NCBI GenBank assembly: GCA_022072175.1
Contig: JAJVIE010000001.1
Location: 122,718-186,717 of the forward strand
Length of the DNA: 64,000 nucleotides
Reading direction: 5' to 3'
DNA from: Candidatus Omnitrophota bacterium
Lineage (GTDB): Bacteria; Omnitrophota; Gorgyraeia; 2-02-FULL-51-18
The notes beneath the pieces were generated by a model. The model searched no databases, was not told the DNA's origin, and worked only from the letters and a program-made list of their open reading frames with translations. Each line of letters begins with the position of its first letter. The first letter of the stretch is position 1. The translations under genes were made by a program, and so were the position numbers. This document shows, piece by piece, positions 1-7,803 of this stretch.

Positions 1-500
1 ATGCGGGCCAACAGCATCGCCATGCCGCAAGTGTCGGTGACCGCCGCGAACACCAGCCCCGCACCCACGAACGCGGCCAGTCCGAGCCAGTAGAAGTGCA
101 CCATCAAGCCCAGCGCCGTGCCGATCAGCACCAGCAGTCCCGCCGCGAAACGCACTTGCCGCTCGAGCGACCACACTCCGCCGGACCGGCGCAGGACCGG
201 ACGTCCGGCCTCGACCCACGCGCGAAGCCCTCCATCGAGCACCCGCACGTCCCGGTAGCCTGCCCGCTCGAACGCCTCCGCGGCCTGACAGGCCCGCGCG
301 CCGCTACGGCAGAGCACGTACAGAGGCTCCTGAGGCGACAGCCCCGCCTGGTCCGCTCGCAGGCTCGACAACGGCAGGGACCGCGCGCCCTCGAGCCTCT
401 CCGAGTCGTACTCGGCCGGCTCGCGCACATCCACCACCTGGATCGTGGAGGGTCCACCCTTCAACGCTTGCTCCAACTCCGTCACCGTGATCTTTTTCAT
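1..500 (-). CDS. Rhodanese-domain membrane protein (YgaP-like), C-terminus cut by window edge
   Basis: The reading frame opens at an ATG at 500 behind an AGGAGAGG ribosome site and is still open at base 1, so about 166 residues are visible and the C-terminus lies outside the window. Residues 1 to about 105 form a single rhodanese domain with the active-site loop CRSGAR, whose Cys would carry the persulfide sulfur. After a basic linker come hydrophobic stretches resembling the DUF2892 two-helix membrane domain of YgaP-type proteins. By family this is an inner-membrane sulfurtransferase with its rhodanese domain in the cytoplasm. Substrate is unknown. Confidence 0.8.
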   Translation of the reverse strand, partial: MKKITVTELEQALKGGPSTIQVVDVREPAEYDSERLEGARSLPLSSLRADQAGLSPQEPLYVLCRSGARACQAAEAFERAGYRDVRVLDGGLRAWVEAGRPVLRRSGGVWSLERQVRFAAGLLVLIGTALGLMVHFYWLGLAAFVGAGLVFAAVTDTCGMAMLLAR

Positions 501-546
501 GGTCGGTCTCCTCTCCTAGGGTCGGTCGTCCGGGACCGCCGGACGC

Positions 547-1260
547 TCACCAGTCGATCTGTTTCTTGTCCCTGAAGTACTTACCCGTAGGACCCTTGGG
601 ACCCAGCGTGGCCAGGTACACGGCCGTACGTGCGCCCTCTTCGGCCGAGCGCGTCGCCTCCGGTCCGCCCATGTCGGTACGGCACCACCCCGGACACATC
701 GAGTTGACCAGGATGCCCATGCCTTTGGTCTCATGCGCCAGGACGCGTGTGAGCGCGTTGAGCGCGGTCTTGGACAGCCGGTAGCCGAGGAACCCGCCCT
801 CCATCTCGGAGAGTGTCCCCAGACCGCTGGAGAGATTGACGATACGGCCATAGCCGTGCATCTCCATGAGCGGGATGAAGATCTGGCAGACGACCAGATG
901 TCCGATGACGTTGGTCTCGAACGTCCGCCGCACGGTCTCCACCGACGCCGACAGGGCCGGACCCGCCTTGTCCTCCTCGAGCATGATCCCGGCGTTGTTG
1001 ATGAGCACGTCCACTCTGCGGTGTTTGCGCACCGCGTAGTCGTAACAGCGCTTGATGCTCCCCGTGTCCGTCACGTCCATCGGGTAGAAATCCACGCTGT
1101 GCCCCTCGCGCCTCAGCTCGGCGGTGGCCGCCTCGCCCTTCTTGGCGTCGCGCGCGGTCAGCAGGACCGTCAAGCCCTTGGCCGCGAGCTGACGCGAGAT
1201 CTCAAGACCCAGACCCTTGTTGGCGCCCGAGACGAGCGCGATGCGTGTCACGGCGGCCAT
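547..1260 (-). CDS. Short-chain dehydrogenase/reductase (carbonyl reductase-like)
   Basis: This 237-residue protein is a classical SDR. The NAD(P)-binding motif SGANKGLG is at residues 11-18, followed by NNAG, a catalytic Ser in NLSSGLG and the YRLSK catalytic Tyr/Lys pair. The GANKGLG wording and the C-terminal PGWCRTDMGG region resemble eukaryote-type carbonyl reductases. An upstream in-frame Met would start inside the preceding gene. I chose the ATG at 1260, which overlaps the stop codon of that gene by one base (TGATG), typical of translational coupling. Substrate cannot be read from the sequence. Confidence 0.88.
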   Translation of the reverse strand: MAAVTRIALVSGANKGLGLEISRQLAAKGLTVLLTARDAKKGEAATAELRREGHSVDFYPMDVTDTGSIKRCYDYAVRKHRRVDVLINNAGIMLEEDKAGPALSASVETVRRTFETNVIGHLVVCQIFIPLMEMHGYGRIVNLSSGLGTLSEMEGGFLGYRLSKTALNALTRVLAHETKGMGILVNSMCPGWCRTDMGGPEATRSAEEGARTAVYLATLGPKGPTGKYFRDKKQIDW

Positions 1261-2003
1261 CAGCGCACCCCCGCGGACAGGCCGACCACCGGCTCCGGAG
1301 ACAACAAGCGCTCCACGCGACGCCTCCAAGCTGCGAACTCGGCGTTCTCATCGAGGATGGCGCCCGCGCTCAAACCCTCCACGGAACGCGTGATGCCGTA
1401 CACCGCCAGATCCGCGCCGTTGGGCTTGTCCCCTCCCTGGTACGGACGCCCGCGAAGGGCCGCGACCCACTCCGCGGCCTTGGTGCTGAGGAAGATCCGG
1501 GGATCATGGATCCCCTCGCGCTTGGCGATCTTCTTGGCCACGAGCGTCATCACGAAGGCCCCGGTCAGCTTGATGGAGATCTTCTGCCACCAGCCGAACT
1601 TACCGACCTTGGTGATGTAGTCGAACGATTCGAGCGCGTGCGGCAGGGTGTCGTAGATCGCCGTGGGCAGGCCCTTGACGTACTTCTCCGACCAGGCCAG
1701 CCACTTGTCCTCCTCCGCGCGCTCCGCCGCCGAGGCCGCGAACACCGCCCGCTCCGGATACTCGGCGTCGATATGGCGCATGATCGGGGTCGAGTCGTTG
1801 ACCTGCCTGCCGGAAGCGTCCACGTAGATGGGCACGGCCCGGTAGTCCGTTGAGAAAGCGATCTCTTTCTTATTGAGCGGATGCACCTCGATGGTCTCGA
1901 AGTCCACTCCCTTGTACCTCAGGATCGTGCGGACCTTGTTGCAGAACGGACAAGCCGCGTACTGATAGAGCCGGGGTCGCATCGAAGTCTCCGTGGGTTT
2001 CAT
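1260..2003 (-). CDS. Glutaredoxin/glutathione S-transferase-like protein (PGES-2-like)
   Basis: The 247-residue protein starts with a thioredoxin-fold domain carrying CPFC (YAACPFCNKVRTILRYKG) and the GST N-domain proline in VPIYVD, followed by a helical GST C-domain. The order and the CPFC motif resemble the bacterial homologues of microsomal prostaglandin E synthase 2, whose bacterial role is unclear. The start at 2003 overlaps the upstream glycosyltransferase stop by four bases (ATGA). A second Met at residue 8 is the alternative. It is coupled to the downstream SDR, so both may handle reactive carbonyls or redox stress; that link is inferred only from position. Confidence 0.75.
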   Translation of the reverse strand: MKPTETSMRPRLYQYAACPFCNKVRTILRYKGVDFETIEVHPLNKKEIAFSTDYRAVPIYVDASGRQVNDSTPIMRHIDAEYPERAVFAASAAERAEEDKWLAWSEKYVKGLPTAIYDTLPHALESFDYITKVGKFGWWQKISIKLTGAFVMTLVAKKIAKREGIHDPRIFLSTKAAEWVAALRGRPYQGGDKPNGADLAVYGITRSVEGLSAGAILDENAEFAAWRRRVERLLSPEPVVGLSAGVR

Positions 2004-3010
2004 GAGATCCGTCCGGCCTCAAGGATGGCGCGCAGACGATCGGTATAAGTGTGTCCGCCCGAGCGGATCAGGCGGTGAGCCGCCTCGGCCAGGCGCCGCC
2101 GCTCCTCGGGGGCGTCGAGCAGGCGGCGGATGAGCGCGGCCGCATCGGTGATGCCCTTGAAATACCTCACGCACCGCCCGTCCTCACCGTAGAGCGCGCG
2201 ATGCTCCGCGGTGTCCTCTGCGATCAGACAGCCGCCGACCGCGGGGATCTCGAAGCTTCGCATGCTGTGGCCGTCCCGGTTGGACCGGCGCACGAGACAG
2301 AGGTTGATCGCGGCCCCGGCGATGGCCTGACGCAGGACCTGAGGCCCCACCTGGCCGCGCCAGTGCGCGCGCGTGAGCGGGTCACGCTCCCAATATCCGC
2401 CGTACAGCGTCATGGGCACGCTCTGGTTGATCAGGGATTTGATGAGGAGCACACGGTCGTTGTCGGCCCCGCCGTAGAAGAGCACCTCCGAGGCGTATCG
2501 TGCCCGCTCCACCGGATCGACGGACTCGGCCGGATGGAAGTGCTCCGGATCGTACGCGAACGGCAGGTAACTCACCTGTCGACAGCCCAGGCGCTTGAGG
2601 TCCGGCTCCAGGGCTGTCTTGGTCGTATAGACCTGGTCATAAGCGGTGATGGCCTTCAACTGCCACGCCGCCCGGTGCGAGGCGTTCCAGGGATCGTCGG
2701 TCAGGTACACGGCCTTGCGGACGGCGGGGTCCATCTGCCGTAGCGTCCGTTCCGTCACCGGTGAGACGCCCGCGCTCAAGAACAGGTCCGGCCGCCACTC
2801 CTTGACCGTATCGGACACGCTCTTGCTATACCGCGCCAGACCCAGCGGGCGACGCCCCATCCTCCAGGCCAGAGCTCTGAGCGGCGCGGGGCCTCGATAG
2901 GCCTCGGCGGCGTCCAGGAGGCGCGCCTCATGTCCCAGCTCGACAGCGGAGCGGAGCCACGACGCGCCCACATGGGTGCCGGTGGTGCCTCCGGCGATCA
3001 GGACCCTCAT
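2000..3010 (-). CDS. CgeB-like glycosyltransferase
   Basis: This 336-residue protein begins MRVLIAGGTTGTHVGASW, a GT-B fold N-terminus. Its C-terminal third has the signature of the CgeB/Glyco_trans_1_2 family: a Ser/Arg-rich stretch, then FEIPAVGGCLIAED and a final helical region. The family transfers sugars to cell-surface or spore-coat acceptors. Donor and acceptor are not predictable here. It heads a coupled group with the GST-like protein and the SDR. The gap to the upstream lipoprotein gene is only 19 bases, so a longer operon running from the aminotransferase is likely. Confidence 0.75.
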   Translation of the reverse strand: MRVLIAGGTTGTHVGASWLRSAVELGHEARLLDAAEAYRGPAPLRALAWRMGRRPLGLARYSKSVSDTVKEWRPDLFLSAGVSPVTERTLRQMDPAVRKAVYLTDDPWNASHRAAWQLKAITAYDQVYTTKTALEPDLKRLGCRQVSYLPFAYDPEHFHPAESVDPVERARYASEVLFYGGADNDRVLLIKSLINQSVPMTLYGGYWERDPLTRAHWRGQVGPQVLRQAIAGAAINLCLVRRSNRDGHSMRSFEIPAVGGCLIAEDTAEHRALYGEDGRCVRYFKGITDAAALIRRLLDAPEERRRLAEAAHRLIRSGGHTYTDRLRAILEAGRIS

Positions 3011-3029
3011 CGACCCGCCGGCCCGTGGA

Positions 3030-3761
3030 TCACTCGTACCGGATGTCGTCGAGGTAGAACGTCGCTCCGTCGGGATTGACGTCGAGATTGGTCGCCCAGC
3101 AGAACCCTCCGCTGATGGACGTCAGGTCCTTGTCCGCCAGATCGATGGTGAACTGCTGCCACTCGGTCGTGAGCACGACCGGGCCGATGCCGGCCACGTC
3201 GGTGTCGGCATAGTTGCCCGAAATGCCGCCGAGCTTGAACTCCTCGATCCGCTCGCCGCCCTTCTCGCCGCGAGCCCAGAACGTCAGCTTGGTGGCTCCG
3301 GTCAGGTCATAACCGCCGGGCAGGGTGCCCCAGTTGTTGGGCGGGTTCTGCCAGTAGATACCGGCCCAGCGCTGGCCCTGGGAGGCCTTGTTGTTGTACA
3401 CGATCTGGATGCTCGTGCTCCCGGAGCGCGGGCGGTCCATGTGCTTGGTGTTGATCTTGAGATCGCCGTAGTCCCCCATCCAGCCGGACGGCGCGTAGTG
3501 ATTGTCGGGCGCCGAGCCGTCGGTGTAGATGTTGAAGAACTTCTTGCCCGCGAAAGCACTGCCCGAGGGCTTCTTGACAGCGGCGGCGGCCGGAGCGACC
3601 GTCTGCTCGACGGCCTCCTCGACGCGGACCTCCGGTGCGGGGCTTACGGCGGCTTCGGGAGACGCGCTCGAAGCGCCCTCCTGGGTCTGCTGAGCGCAGC
3701 CCTGCAGGGCCAGCGCGGTCATGAGCAGGGTGATCAGGCTCCACATCCGGTATCGGTCCAT
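3030..3761 (-). CDS. Lipoprotein with carbohydrate-binding-like jelly-roll domain
   Basis: The 243-residue protein starts MDRYRMWSLITLLM and has the lipobox LQGC, so it should be lipidated at Cys after cleavage by signal peptidase II. A Pro/Ala/Glu-rich linker follows. The remainder, about 170 residues, is rich in Trp and ends FYLDDIRYE, the typical closing strand of galactose-binding/CBM11-like beta-sandwich domains. I chose the start at 3761 because an AAGGAG site precedes it. An alternative Met at 3809 overlaps the upstream stop but would place 16 extra residues before the signal peptide. It probably binds surface glycan; no catalytic domain is present. Confidence 0.7.
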   Translation of the reverse strand: MDRYRMWSLITLLMTALALQGCAQQTQEGASSASPEAAVSPAPEVRVEEAVEQTVAPAAAAVKKPSGSAFAGKKFFNIYTDGSAPDNHYAPSGWMGDYGDLKINTKHMDRPRSGSTSIQIVYNNKASQGQRWAGIYWQNPPNNWGTLPGGYDLTGATKLTFWARGEKGGERIEEFKLGGISGNYADTDVAGIGPVVLTTEWQQFTIDLADKDLTSISGGFCWATNLDVNPDGATFYLDDIRYE

Positions 3762-3805
3762 CGGTCTCTCCTTGAGCGTTGCGGGGTTAGGGGTCAAGAT
3801 ACCTG

Positions 3806-4561
3806 TCATTCTACTGTAGTCGGTCGTCCGAGGCCAGCGCTCCCGGCCGGTGGCGCCGTACGGATGGAGGCGTCCACCTGCCGGCTGTGGGCCTCCCGCT
3901 CACGCGGGGTCAACAGCGTCGTGTCCTTGTCGTTGGGCTTGGTCGTCATCCACACGTACTTGGGAAGCCCCGTCACGCCGACGGCCCGATGCAGACGGCC
4001 GCCGCGCACGCGGTAGGCATGATAGGTGTAGTAGTTGTGCTCCTTCCCGAAGTACGTGCCGGTGACCAGCACCTCGGGCACGCCGTCACCGTCCAGATCC
4101 CGATAGTCCCGGCCGTCGGGCTGCAGCGTCTCGTACTGGACGCGCGCGTAACGGCCGTCCGTCTGCCGCAGGTACATGTCGACGCGGTAGGTCAGCGACG
4201 CCAGGCCCGTACCGCCGTACCACGAATGCACGATGAAGTCCTCGTCCGCGTCCCCGTCGATGTCCACGTGATAGACCTCGACCGGCACCGGCCGCTCGGC
4301 GGCGGTATCCAGACCGTGCCGGCGCGTATCCACTACCGTACGGCGCCCGTCACGGATGAGCAGACTGTCCTTGGTGAGCCGCACACGGACGGCCCCCGAG
4401 CTGTAGCGGGCGTGGTCAGCGTCCACCGCCGGCAGGAGCACGCCGATGATGCCCGAGGTCTCCTGACGGGAGAACGGCGGGTACTCCTCGATATAAGCGT
4501 CCACGGGCGCGGAACCGAACATCGCCGCCGTTAGAACGAGCGTCAGTGCGGGTGCTTTCAT
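3806..4561 (-). CDS. Exported protein with FG-GAP/VCBS-like calcium repeats
   Basis: The protein is 251 residues with a Sec signal peptide (MKAPALTLVLTAAMFGSAPVDA). Two Asp-rich loops, DIDGDADEDFIVHSWYGG and DLDGDGVPEVLVTGTYFG, have the D-x-D-x-D-x-x-x-D calcium-loop form of FG-GAP/VCBS beta-propeller blades. With only two clear blades it is short for a full propeller. The start at 4561 overlaps the aminotransferase stop by four bases (ATGA). A much longer in-frame opening upstream lies inside the aminotransferase gene and was rejected. Function is unknown; extracytoplasmic location is likely. Confidence 0.7.
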   Translation of the reverse strand: MKAPALTLVLTAAMFGSAPVDAYIEEYPPFSRQETSGIIGVLLPAVDADHARYSSGAVRVRLTKDSLLIRDGRRTVVDTRRHGLDTAAERPVPVEVYHVDIDGDADEDFIVHSWYGGTGLASLTYRVDMYLRQTDGRYARVQYETLQPDGRDYRDLDGDGVPEVLVTGTYFGKEHNYYTYHAYRVRGGRLHRAVGVTGLPKYVWMTTKPNDKDTTLLTPREREAHSRQVDASIRTAPPAGSAGLGRPTTVE

Positions 4562-5739
4562 GCGCGCCTCCCCGGATAGTCGCACACCCTCTGCCGGAGC
4601 CGCAGGAGCCGCCGCCCGGCCTCGACGAGCGTCTCGTCGCGCTTGGCGAAGTGCAGACGCACATAGCGCGTCCGGCCGTCCTTGAAGAAGCTCGACCCCG
4701 GCACCGCCGCCACGCCGACCTGGGCCGCCATCCACTCGCAGAACTCCACGTCGTCCGCCACGCCGTACTCGCCGATGTCGACGAGCACGTAGTAGGCGCC
4801 CTGCGGGTTGGTGTGCTTGAGACGCGCCTCATCGAGCAGGCCGAGGAAGAGCGAGCGGCTGTGCGTGTAGTGCCGAAGGAGGCCCGTGTAGTACTCGTCC
4901 GGGAAGTCCAGCGCCGTCACCGCGGCCTCCTGCAGAGGCGCGGCCGCGCCGACCGTCAGGAAGTCATGCACCTTGCGCGCGGCGTCGACGACCCGGGGCG
5001 GCGCGATGATGTAGCCGAGCCGCCAGCCGGTGATGGAGTACGTCTTGGACAGCGAACTGCACGAGATCGTGCGCTCCCACATGCCCGGCAGCGTCGCGAT
5101 GTACGTGTGCTTGTGCGGAGCGTAGACGATATGCTCGTACACCTCATCGGTGATGACGAACACGTCGTACTCGATCGCCAGGGCTGCGATGGCCTCCAGC
5201 TCCTGCCGCGTATAGACCTTGCCGGTGGGATTGCCGGGGTTGCAGAGGATCAGGGCCTTGGGCCGCTGTTCGAAAGCCGCCCGCAGGGCCTTGAGATCGA
5301 GCCCGAAGTCCGGCGGCGTCAGCTCGACGTAGATGGGCGTGGCGCCGGTGAGGATGGCGTCGGCGGCGTAGTTCTCGTAGAACGGCGAGAACACGATGAC
5401 CTTGTCACCGGGATTGGTGACCGACATCATCGCGGCCATCATCGCCTCGGTACTGCCGCAGGTCACCACCAGGTGCTTGTCGGGGTCGATCTCCAGACCC
5501 ATGAAGCGGCTCTGCTTGCGCGCCAGCGCCTCGCGGAAGTTCGGCGCGCCCCACGTCACCGCGTACTGGTGCGGTCCCGGCACGGCACAGCGCTCCAGCG
5601 CGCGCGTCAGCTCCGCCGGCGGGTCGAAGTCCGGAAATCCCTGCGAGAGGTTGACCGCGCCGGTCTGGTTGGCCACGCGCGTCATGCGGCGGATGACCGA
5701 CTCGGTGAAGGTCGATGTCCTGGAGCTCAGCGAAGGCAT
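4558..5739 (-). CDS. PLP-dependent class I/II aminotransferase
   Basis: The 393-residue protein has the class I aminotransferase landmarks: the cofactor-phosphate region CGSTEAMMAAMM, CNPGNPTGKVY, ITDEVYEHIVY and the Schiff-base Lys in SSLSKTYSITGWRLGY. The C-terminal half carries the substrate Arg in the RYVRLHFAK region. It most resembles kynurenine/glutamine transaminase or methionine aminotransferase-type enzymes that move amino groups from Met, Gln or aromatic amino acids to 2-oxo acids. I start at MPSLSSRTSTFTES, since the 30 upstream residues read as an out-of-phase shadow of the preceding gene. No strong ribosome site is visible. Exact substrate is uncertain. Confidence 0.88.
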   Translation of the reverse strand: MPSLSSRTSTFTESVIRRMTRVANQTGAVNLSQGFPDFDPPAELTRALERCAVPGPHQYAVTWGAPNFREALARKQSRFMGLEIDPDKHLVVTCGSTEAMMAAMMSVTNPGDKVIVFSPFYENYAADAILTGATPIYVELTPPDFGLDLKALRAAFEQRPKALILCNPGNPTGKVYTRQELEAIAALAIEYDVFVITDEVYEHIVYAPHKHTYIATLPGMWERTISCSSLSKTYSITGWRLGYIIAPPRVVDAARKVHDFLTVGAAAPLQEAAVTALDFPDEYYTGLLRHYTHSRSLFLGLLDEARLKHTNPQGAYYVLVDIGEYGVADDVEFCEWMAAQVGVAAVPGSSFFKDGRTRYVRLHFAKRDETLVEAGRRLLRLRQRVCDYPGRRA

Positions 5740-5773
5740 AAGCGAGCGGACCGAGCGAGCGGCCCGCTGTGTC

Positions 5774-6301
5774 CTACTGGTTGGAGTCGCTGCCGCCGAA
5801 CAGGCCGCCCAACAGGCCCGCCGCGGCACCCACGCCCGCGCCGACCAGAGCGCCCTTACCGGCCTTGCCGCCGGAAGCGCTCGACGCGATAGCGCCCGTC
5901 GCCGCGCCGATCAGAGCGCCGCGCACGACCGGATTTCCGAGGACGTCCCGCATCGTCGGCGGAGGGTTCTGTGTCGCGGGTTGGAGGCTCACGTCCGCGA
6001 AGCGCGTGATCTCATCGGCACGCCACATCTGGGACTCTTCCTGGGTGACGTCCACACTGACCGGGTCCTGACGGCGGAGCTGTTCGAGCGAGGTCACACC
6101 GCGCAGGCGCGTATACGCGTCGGTCTTGAGGTGGAGGTTGTTGGGATACGGACGGCCCTGCGGATCGTACACGGTCAGCTCGAGCGTGCCGGGGCGCACA
6201 TCGACCACGCGCCCTTCGATGGATTCGGCGTACGCGGCGGAAGCACTGACGAGGAGCGAGAAGACCAGACCGGCGGCAAGACGCGAGCTACGAACGGACA
6301 C
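5774..6301 (-). CDS. Exported glycine-zipper protein
   Basis: This 175-residue protein starts at a GTG behind GGAGG and has a Sec signal ending AYAES. The first half is a small beta-rich domain similar in pattern to the C-terminal domain of the large repeat protein at the right end of the window. The C-terminal third alternates Gly and Ala (VRGALIGAATGAIASS and a second run to GGLFGG), a double glycine-zipper hairpin like those of outer-membrane-associated proteins. It is probably inserted in or near the outer membrane. It is the first gene of the minus-strand run that continues into the aminotransferase. Confidence 0.7.
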   Translation of the reverse strand: MSVRSSRLAAGLVFSLLVSASAAYAESIEGRVVDVRPGTLELTVYDPQGRPYPNNLHLKTDAYTRLRGVTSLEQLRRQDPVSVDVTQEESQMWRADEITRFADVSLQPATQNPPPTMRDVLGNPVVRGALIGAATGAIASSASGGKAGKGALVGAGVGAAAGLLGGLFGGSDSNQ

Positions 6302-6378
6302 GGTGTACCTCCATCGGTGAGAGTGAGGGCTCTATCTTACTACGAGCGGACGGCACCGCCAACGGGCCCGGACGGGTG

Positions 6379-6408
6379 TTGGCATCGGGGAGTCCTATGA
6401 TGTATACT
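6379..6408 (+). promoter_or_regulatory. Sigma70-type promoter facing the 6462 small ORF
   Basis: TTGGCA at 6379-6384 and TATACT at 6403-6408 are separated by 18 bases in an intergenic AT-rich patch. This is the only clear plus-strand promoter in the left third of the window. It precedes a GGAGG ribosome site and the ATG at 6462, leaving a leader of about 46 bases. Confidence 0.5.
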
Positions 6409-6443
6409 TTTGATTAAAGATAGTTACTACTGATCAAGAAACA

Positions 6444-6645
6444 TCATCGGAGGACGAAGCCATGGCCGGAGTCACCCAGGTCGACCTCGACGGTCTTGCC
6501 CGCAAGCGCAGAGTGCAGTCCCTGCACAAGTGGTTCCGCGTCCTCCAGCGTAGCGTCAATCTCCCCACCATGCCCGAGGGCGAGGACCCGAGAGGTTTTC
6601 TCAGGGTTTCTTGATCGGCGCGGCGTCAAGCACTCGCGGGCTCAT
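6444..6645 (-). pseudogene. Probable remnant of a VapC (PIN-domain) toxin
   Basis: Directly after the AbrB antitoxin stop (TAGATG) a frame opens MSPRVLDA, a typical PIN-domain start with the first catalytic Asp, but it stops after 14 codons. A neighbouring frame then reads RVLALGHGGEIDATLEDAEP, which resembles the VapC helix that follows, and ends at 6444. Intact VapC toxins are about 130 residues, so frame and length are both broken. The idea rests on position and two short pattern matches. Alternatively the region simply encodes the plus-strand small ORF. Confidence 0.35.
6462..6614 (+). CDS. Small 50-residue ORF, function unknown
   Basis: An ATG at 6462 with GGAGG eight bases upstream and a promoter-like pair further up opens a 50-codon frame ending at TGA 6614. 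The product is basic (GLARKRRVQSLHKWFRVLQR) and has no family I recognise. The frame lies antisense to the suspected vapC remnant, so coding by this strand and decay of the other strand are competing readings. It is kept because the initiation signals are better than those of most neighbours. Confidence 0.35.
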   Translation: MAGVTQVDLDGLARKRRVQSLHKWFRVLQRSVNLPTMPEGEDPRGFLRVS

Positions 6646-6882
6646 CTATCGCTCGCGCGCATTATCCTTGCGGCACTCCGCCAACAGCGCACGGGTCAAC
6701 TTGCCCTTGGTTCGCAGGACCCCCGCTGTACGCTCAAAGTATGCGGCATTGAGCGGCTGGAGCACGATACGCCCGTCCTCTTCCAGCACGCAAAGACGCA
6801 TCCCCTCTTTGAGATCCAGATGCCGTCGCATATCTGCCGGGATCACGATCCGCCCTTTGGTCGTCAATATGGTCGTAGTCAT
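6646..6882 (-). CDS. AbrB/MazE-type antitoxin
   Basis: This 78-residue protein starts MTTTILTTKGRIVIPADMRR, the swapped-hairpin DNA-binding domain of AbrB/SpoVT family antitoxins; the C-terminal basic tail would normally cover a toxin. GGGAGGG lies eight bases before the ATG at 6882. In this family the partner gene is usually a VapC placed immediately downstream. Here the downstream frame looks broken, so this may be an orphan antitoxin that now acts only as a regulator. It follows higA by 23 bases in the same direction. Confidence 0.85.
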   Translation of the reverse strand: MTTTILTTKGRIVIPADMRRHLDLKEGMRLCVLEEDGRIVLQPLNAAYFERTAGVLRTKGKLTRALLAECRKDNARER

Positions 6883-6905
6883 GCTTAGCCCTCCCTATGA
6901 GCCGC

Positions 6906-7178
6906 TCACCCGATCGTGATGACCAACGGCTCACGGACGGCTTTGGCGTATTTGTAGATCGAACCCAGCGTAAGATTGAGTAGTCCTTTTTCCATCCGAC
7001 TGACCGCCTGAGGCGTCACACCCATCCGATGAGCTACGGTCGTCTGACTCAGATGATGCTTGTGTCGGGCCTCAGCCATGCGATGCGCGATCTCAAGACG
7101 CATCCTCTCCTCGCTGTATGCGCGGGCGAAGGACCTGTCTTTCATTTCTTTGTTGAGAGCGTCCTCGACCCTTCTCAT
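6906..7178 (-). CDS. higA: HigA-type XRE antitoxin
   Basis: The 90-residue protein has an XRE helix-turn-helix in its second half (HLSQTTVAHRMGVTPQAVSRMEKG) and an N-terminal helical arm. It overlaps the toxin gene by four bases (ATGA), and the last codons of the toxin supply the GAGGAGG ribosome site. The toxin-first order is the higBA arrangement. It should neutralise HigB by direct binding and repress the shared promoter through the palindrome upstream of higB. Confidence 0.85.
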   Translation of the reverse strand: MRRVEDALNKEMKDRSFARAYSEERMRLEIAHRMAEARHKHHLSQTTVAHRMGVTPQAVSRMEKGLLNLTLGSIYKYAKAVREPLVITIG

Positions 7179-7516
7179 GTCGTCCTCCTCAAGTAGTCCG
7201 CCTTACGGTCCAGCGCGATCCTGATCTCCGACTGCGGGACCCTCGCCGTGGTCTTACGAAACGCATGCAACAGGATGATCCGGCCATCGTCCACATAGCA
7301 GTACAGGATCCGATGCGGCACAGGTCGTAGCTCGTATAGTTTTGTATCTGGCCCCAGGTAGTCGACCTGCGGCCTGCGCGCCGCAGGGCCATGATCCTGT
7401 AGATACGAGATCAACGCATACGTCTTAGCTCGGACCCCCAACGGCAGCCGGGTGATGTACTCGTACACCGGCTCCTTACCCTCCGCGTCGGTATAAAAGT
7501 ACGCGGGGTACTTCAT
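7175..7516 (-). CDS. higB: HigB/RelE-type mRNA interferase toxin
   Basis: At 113 residues with the pattern KLYELRPVPHRILYCYVDDGRIILLHAFRKTT, this matches the phage-derived Gp49-like/HigB branch of the RelE superfamily, which cleaves mRNA on the ribosome. The basic residues around RILYCY and FRKTT are in the usual active-site strands. There is no Shine-Dalgarno sequence. The ATG sits exactly where transcription should begin from the promoter at 7523-7551, so the mRNA is probably leaderless. It is followed by the coupled antitoxin gene. Confidence 0.85.
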   Translation of the reverse strand: MKYPAYFYTDAEGKEPVYEYITRLPLGVRAKTYALISYLQDHGPAARRPQVDYLGPDTKLYELRPVPHRILYCYVDDGRIILLHAFRKTTARVPQSEIRIALDRKADYLRRTT

Positions 7517-7522
7517 GTTTTA

Positions 7523-7551
7523 AGTTTACAACATATATGTTTAAATCTCAA
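7523..7551 (-). promoter_or_regulatory. higBA promoter with operator palindrome
   Basis: On the minus strand TTGAGA (7551-7546) and TAAACT (7528-7523) are 17 bases apart. The perfect 12-base palindrome AACATATATGTT (7530-7541) sits between them, flanked by TTTA/TAAA. This is a textbook place for the antitoxin to block RNA polymerase. The predicted start of transcription coincides with the A of the higB ATG. Confidence 0.7.
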
Positions 7552-7596
7552 GATACACCTCCGGCCATCGATCTCACTGGGTCGCCTATACGCTCA

Positions 7597-7655
7597 CTCT
7601 AATAGGCGTCGGAGGGGGTGCAGTTCGTTCAGATATATTTTGAGCTATGAGCGGC
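7597..7655. repeat. Dispersed hairpin repeat, copy A
   Basis: The plus strand reads TAGGCGTCGGAGGGGG, a short spacer, then TTCGTTCAG and a TTTTGAGCTAT tail. The same order of words recurs at 18456-18512 and, less well, at 15811-15845. In this copy GCCTAT at 7584-7589 can pair with ATAGGC at 7602-7607, and the C-rich bases just upstream with the G-run. It lies between the stop of the dehydratase fragment and the higBA promoter. Confidence 0.5.
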
Positions 7656-7803
7656 TAGGGGCGCCCTGTCAGAAGGTCTATCTTCGCAGCTAGATCTAGG
7701 TCCAACTGCGTCACGCCTTTGGCGGAGTGTGTCGTCAGCACGATCTTCAGTTTGCGATAGCCCGTCAGATGCAGGCCCGGACGGCGTCCGGCCTTTGGTC
7801 CGC
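7655..7803 (-). pseudogene. C-terminal fragment of a pterin-4a-carbinolamine dehydratase gene
   Basis: An open frame without a start, ending at TAG 7655, reads GLHLTGYRKLKIVLTTHSAK and continues to DLAAKIDLLTGRP. It is clearly paralogous to the C-terminal third of the intact dehydratase at 15418-15795, where the same stretch is LHLTRYRRLRVVLTTHSAKG. Here the catalytic HHPD has become RRPG, and the N-terminal two thirds are gone. The fragment begins one base before the stop of the glycosidase-like gene, which marks a recombination or deletion endpoint. Confidence 0.75.

Noticed and set aside
4546..5892. Long plus-strand open frame of 448 codons
   Set aside because: It is antisense to the aminotransferase, is Arg/His-rich without any domain, and arises from the high GC content.
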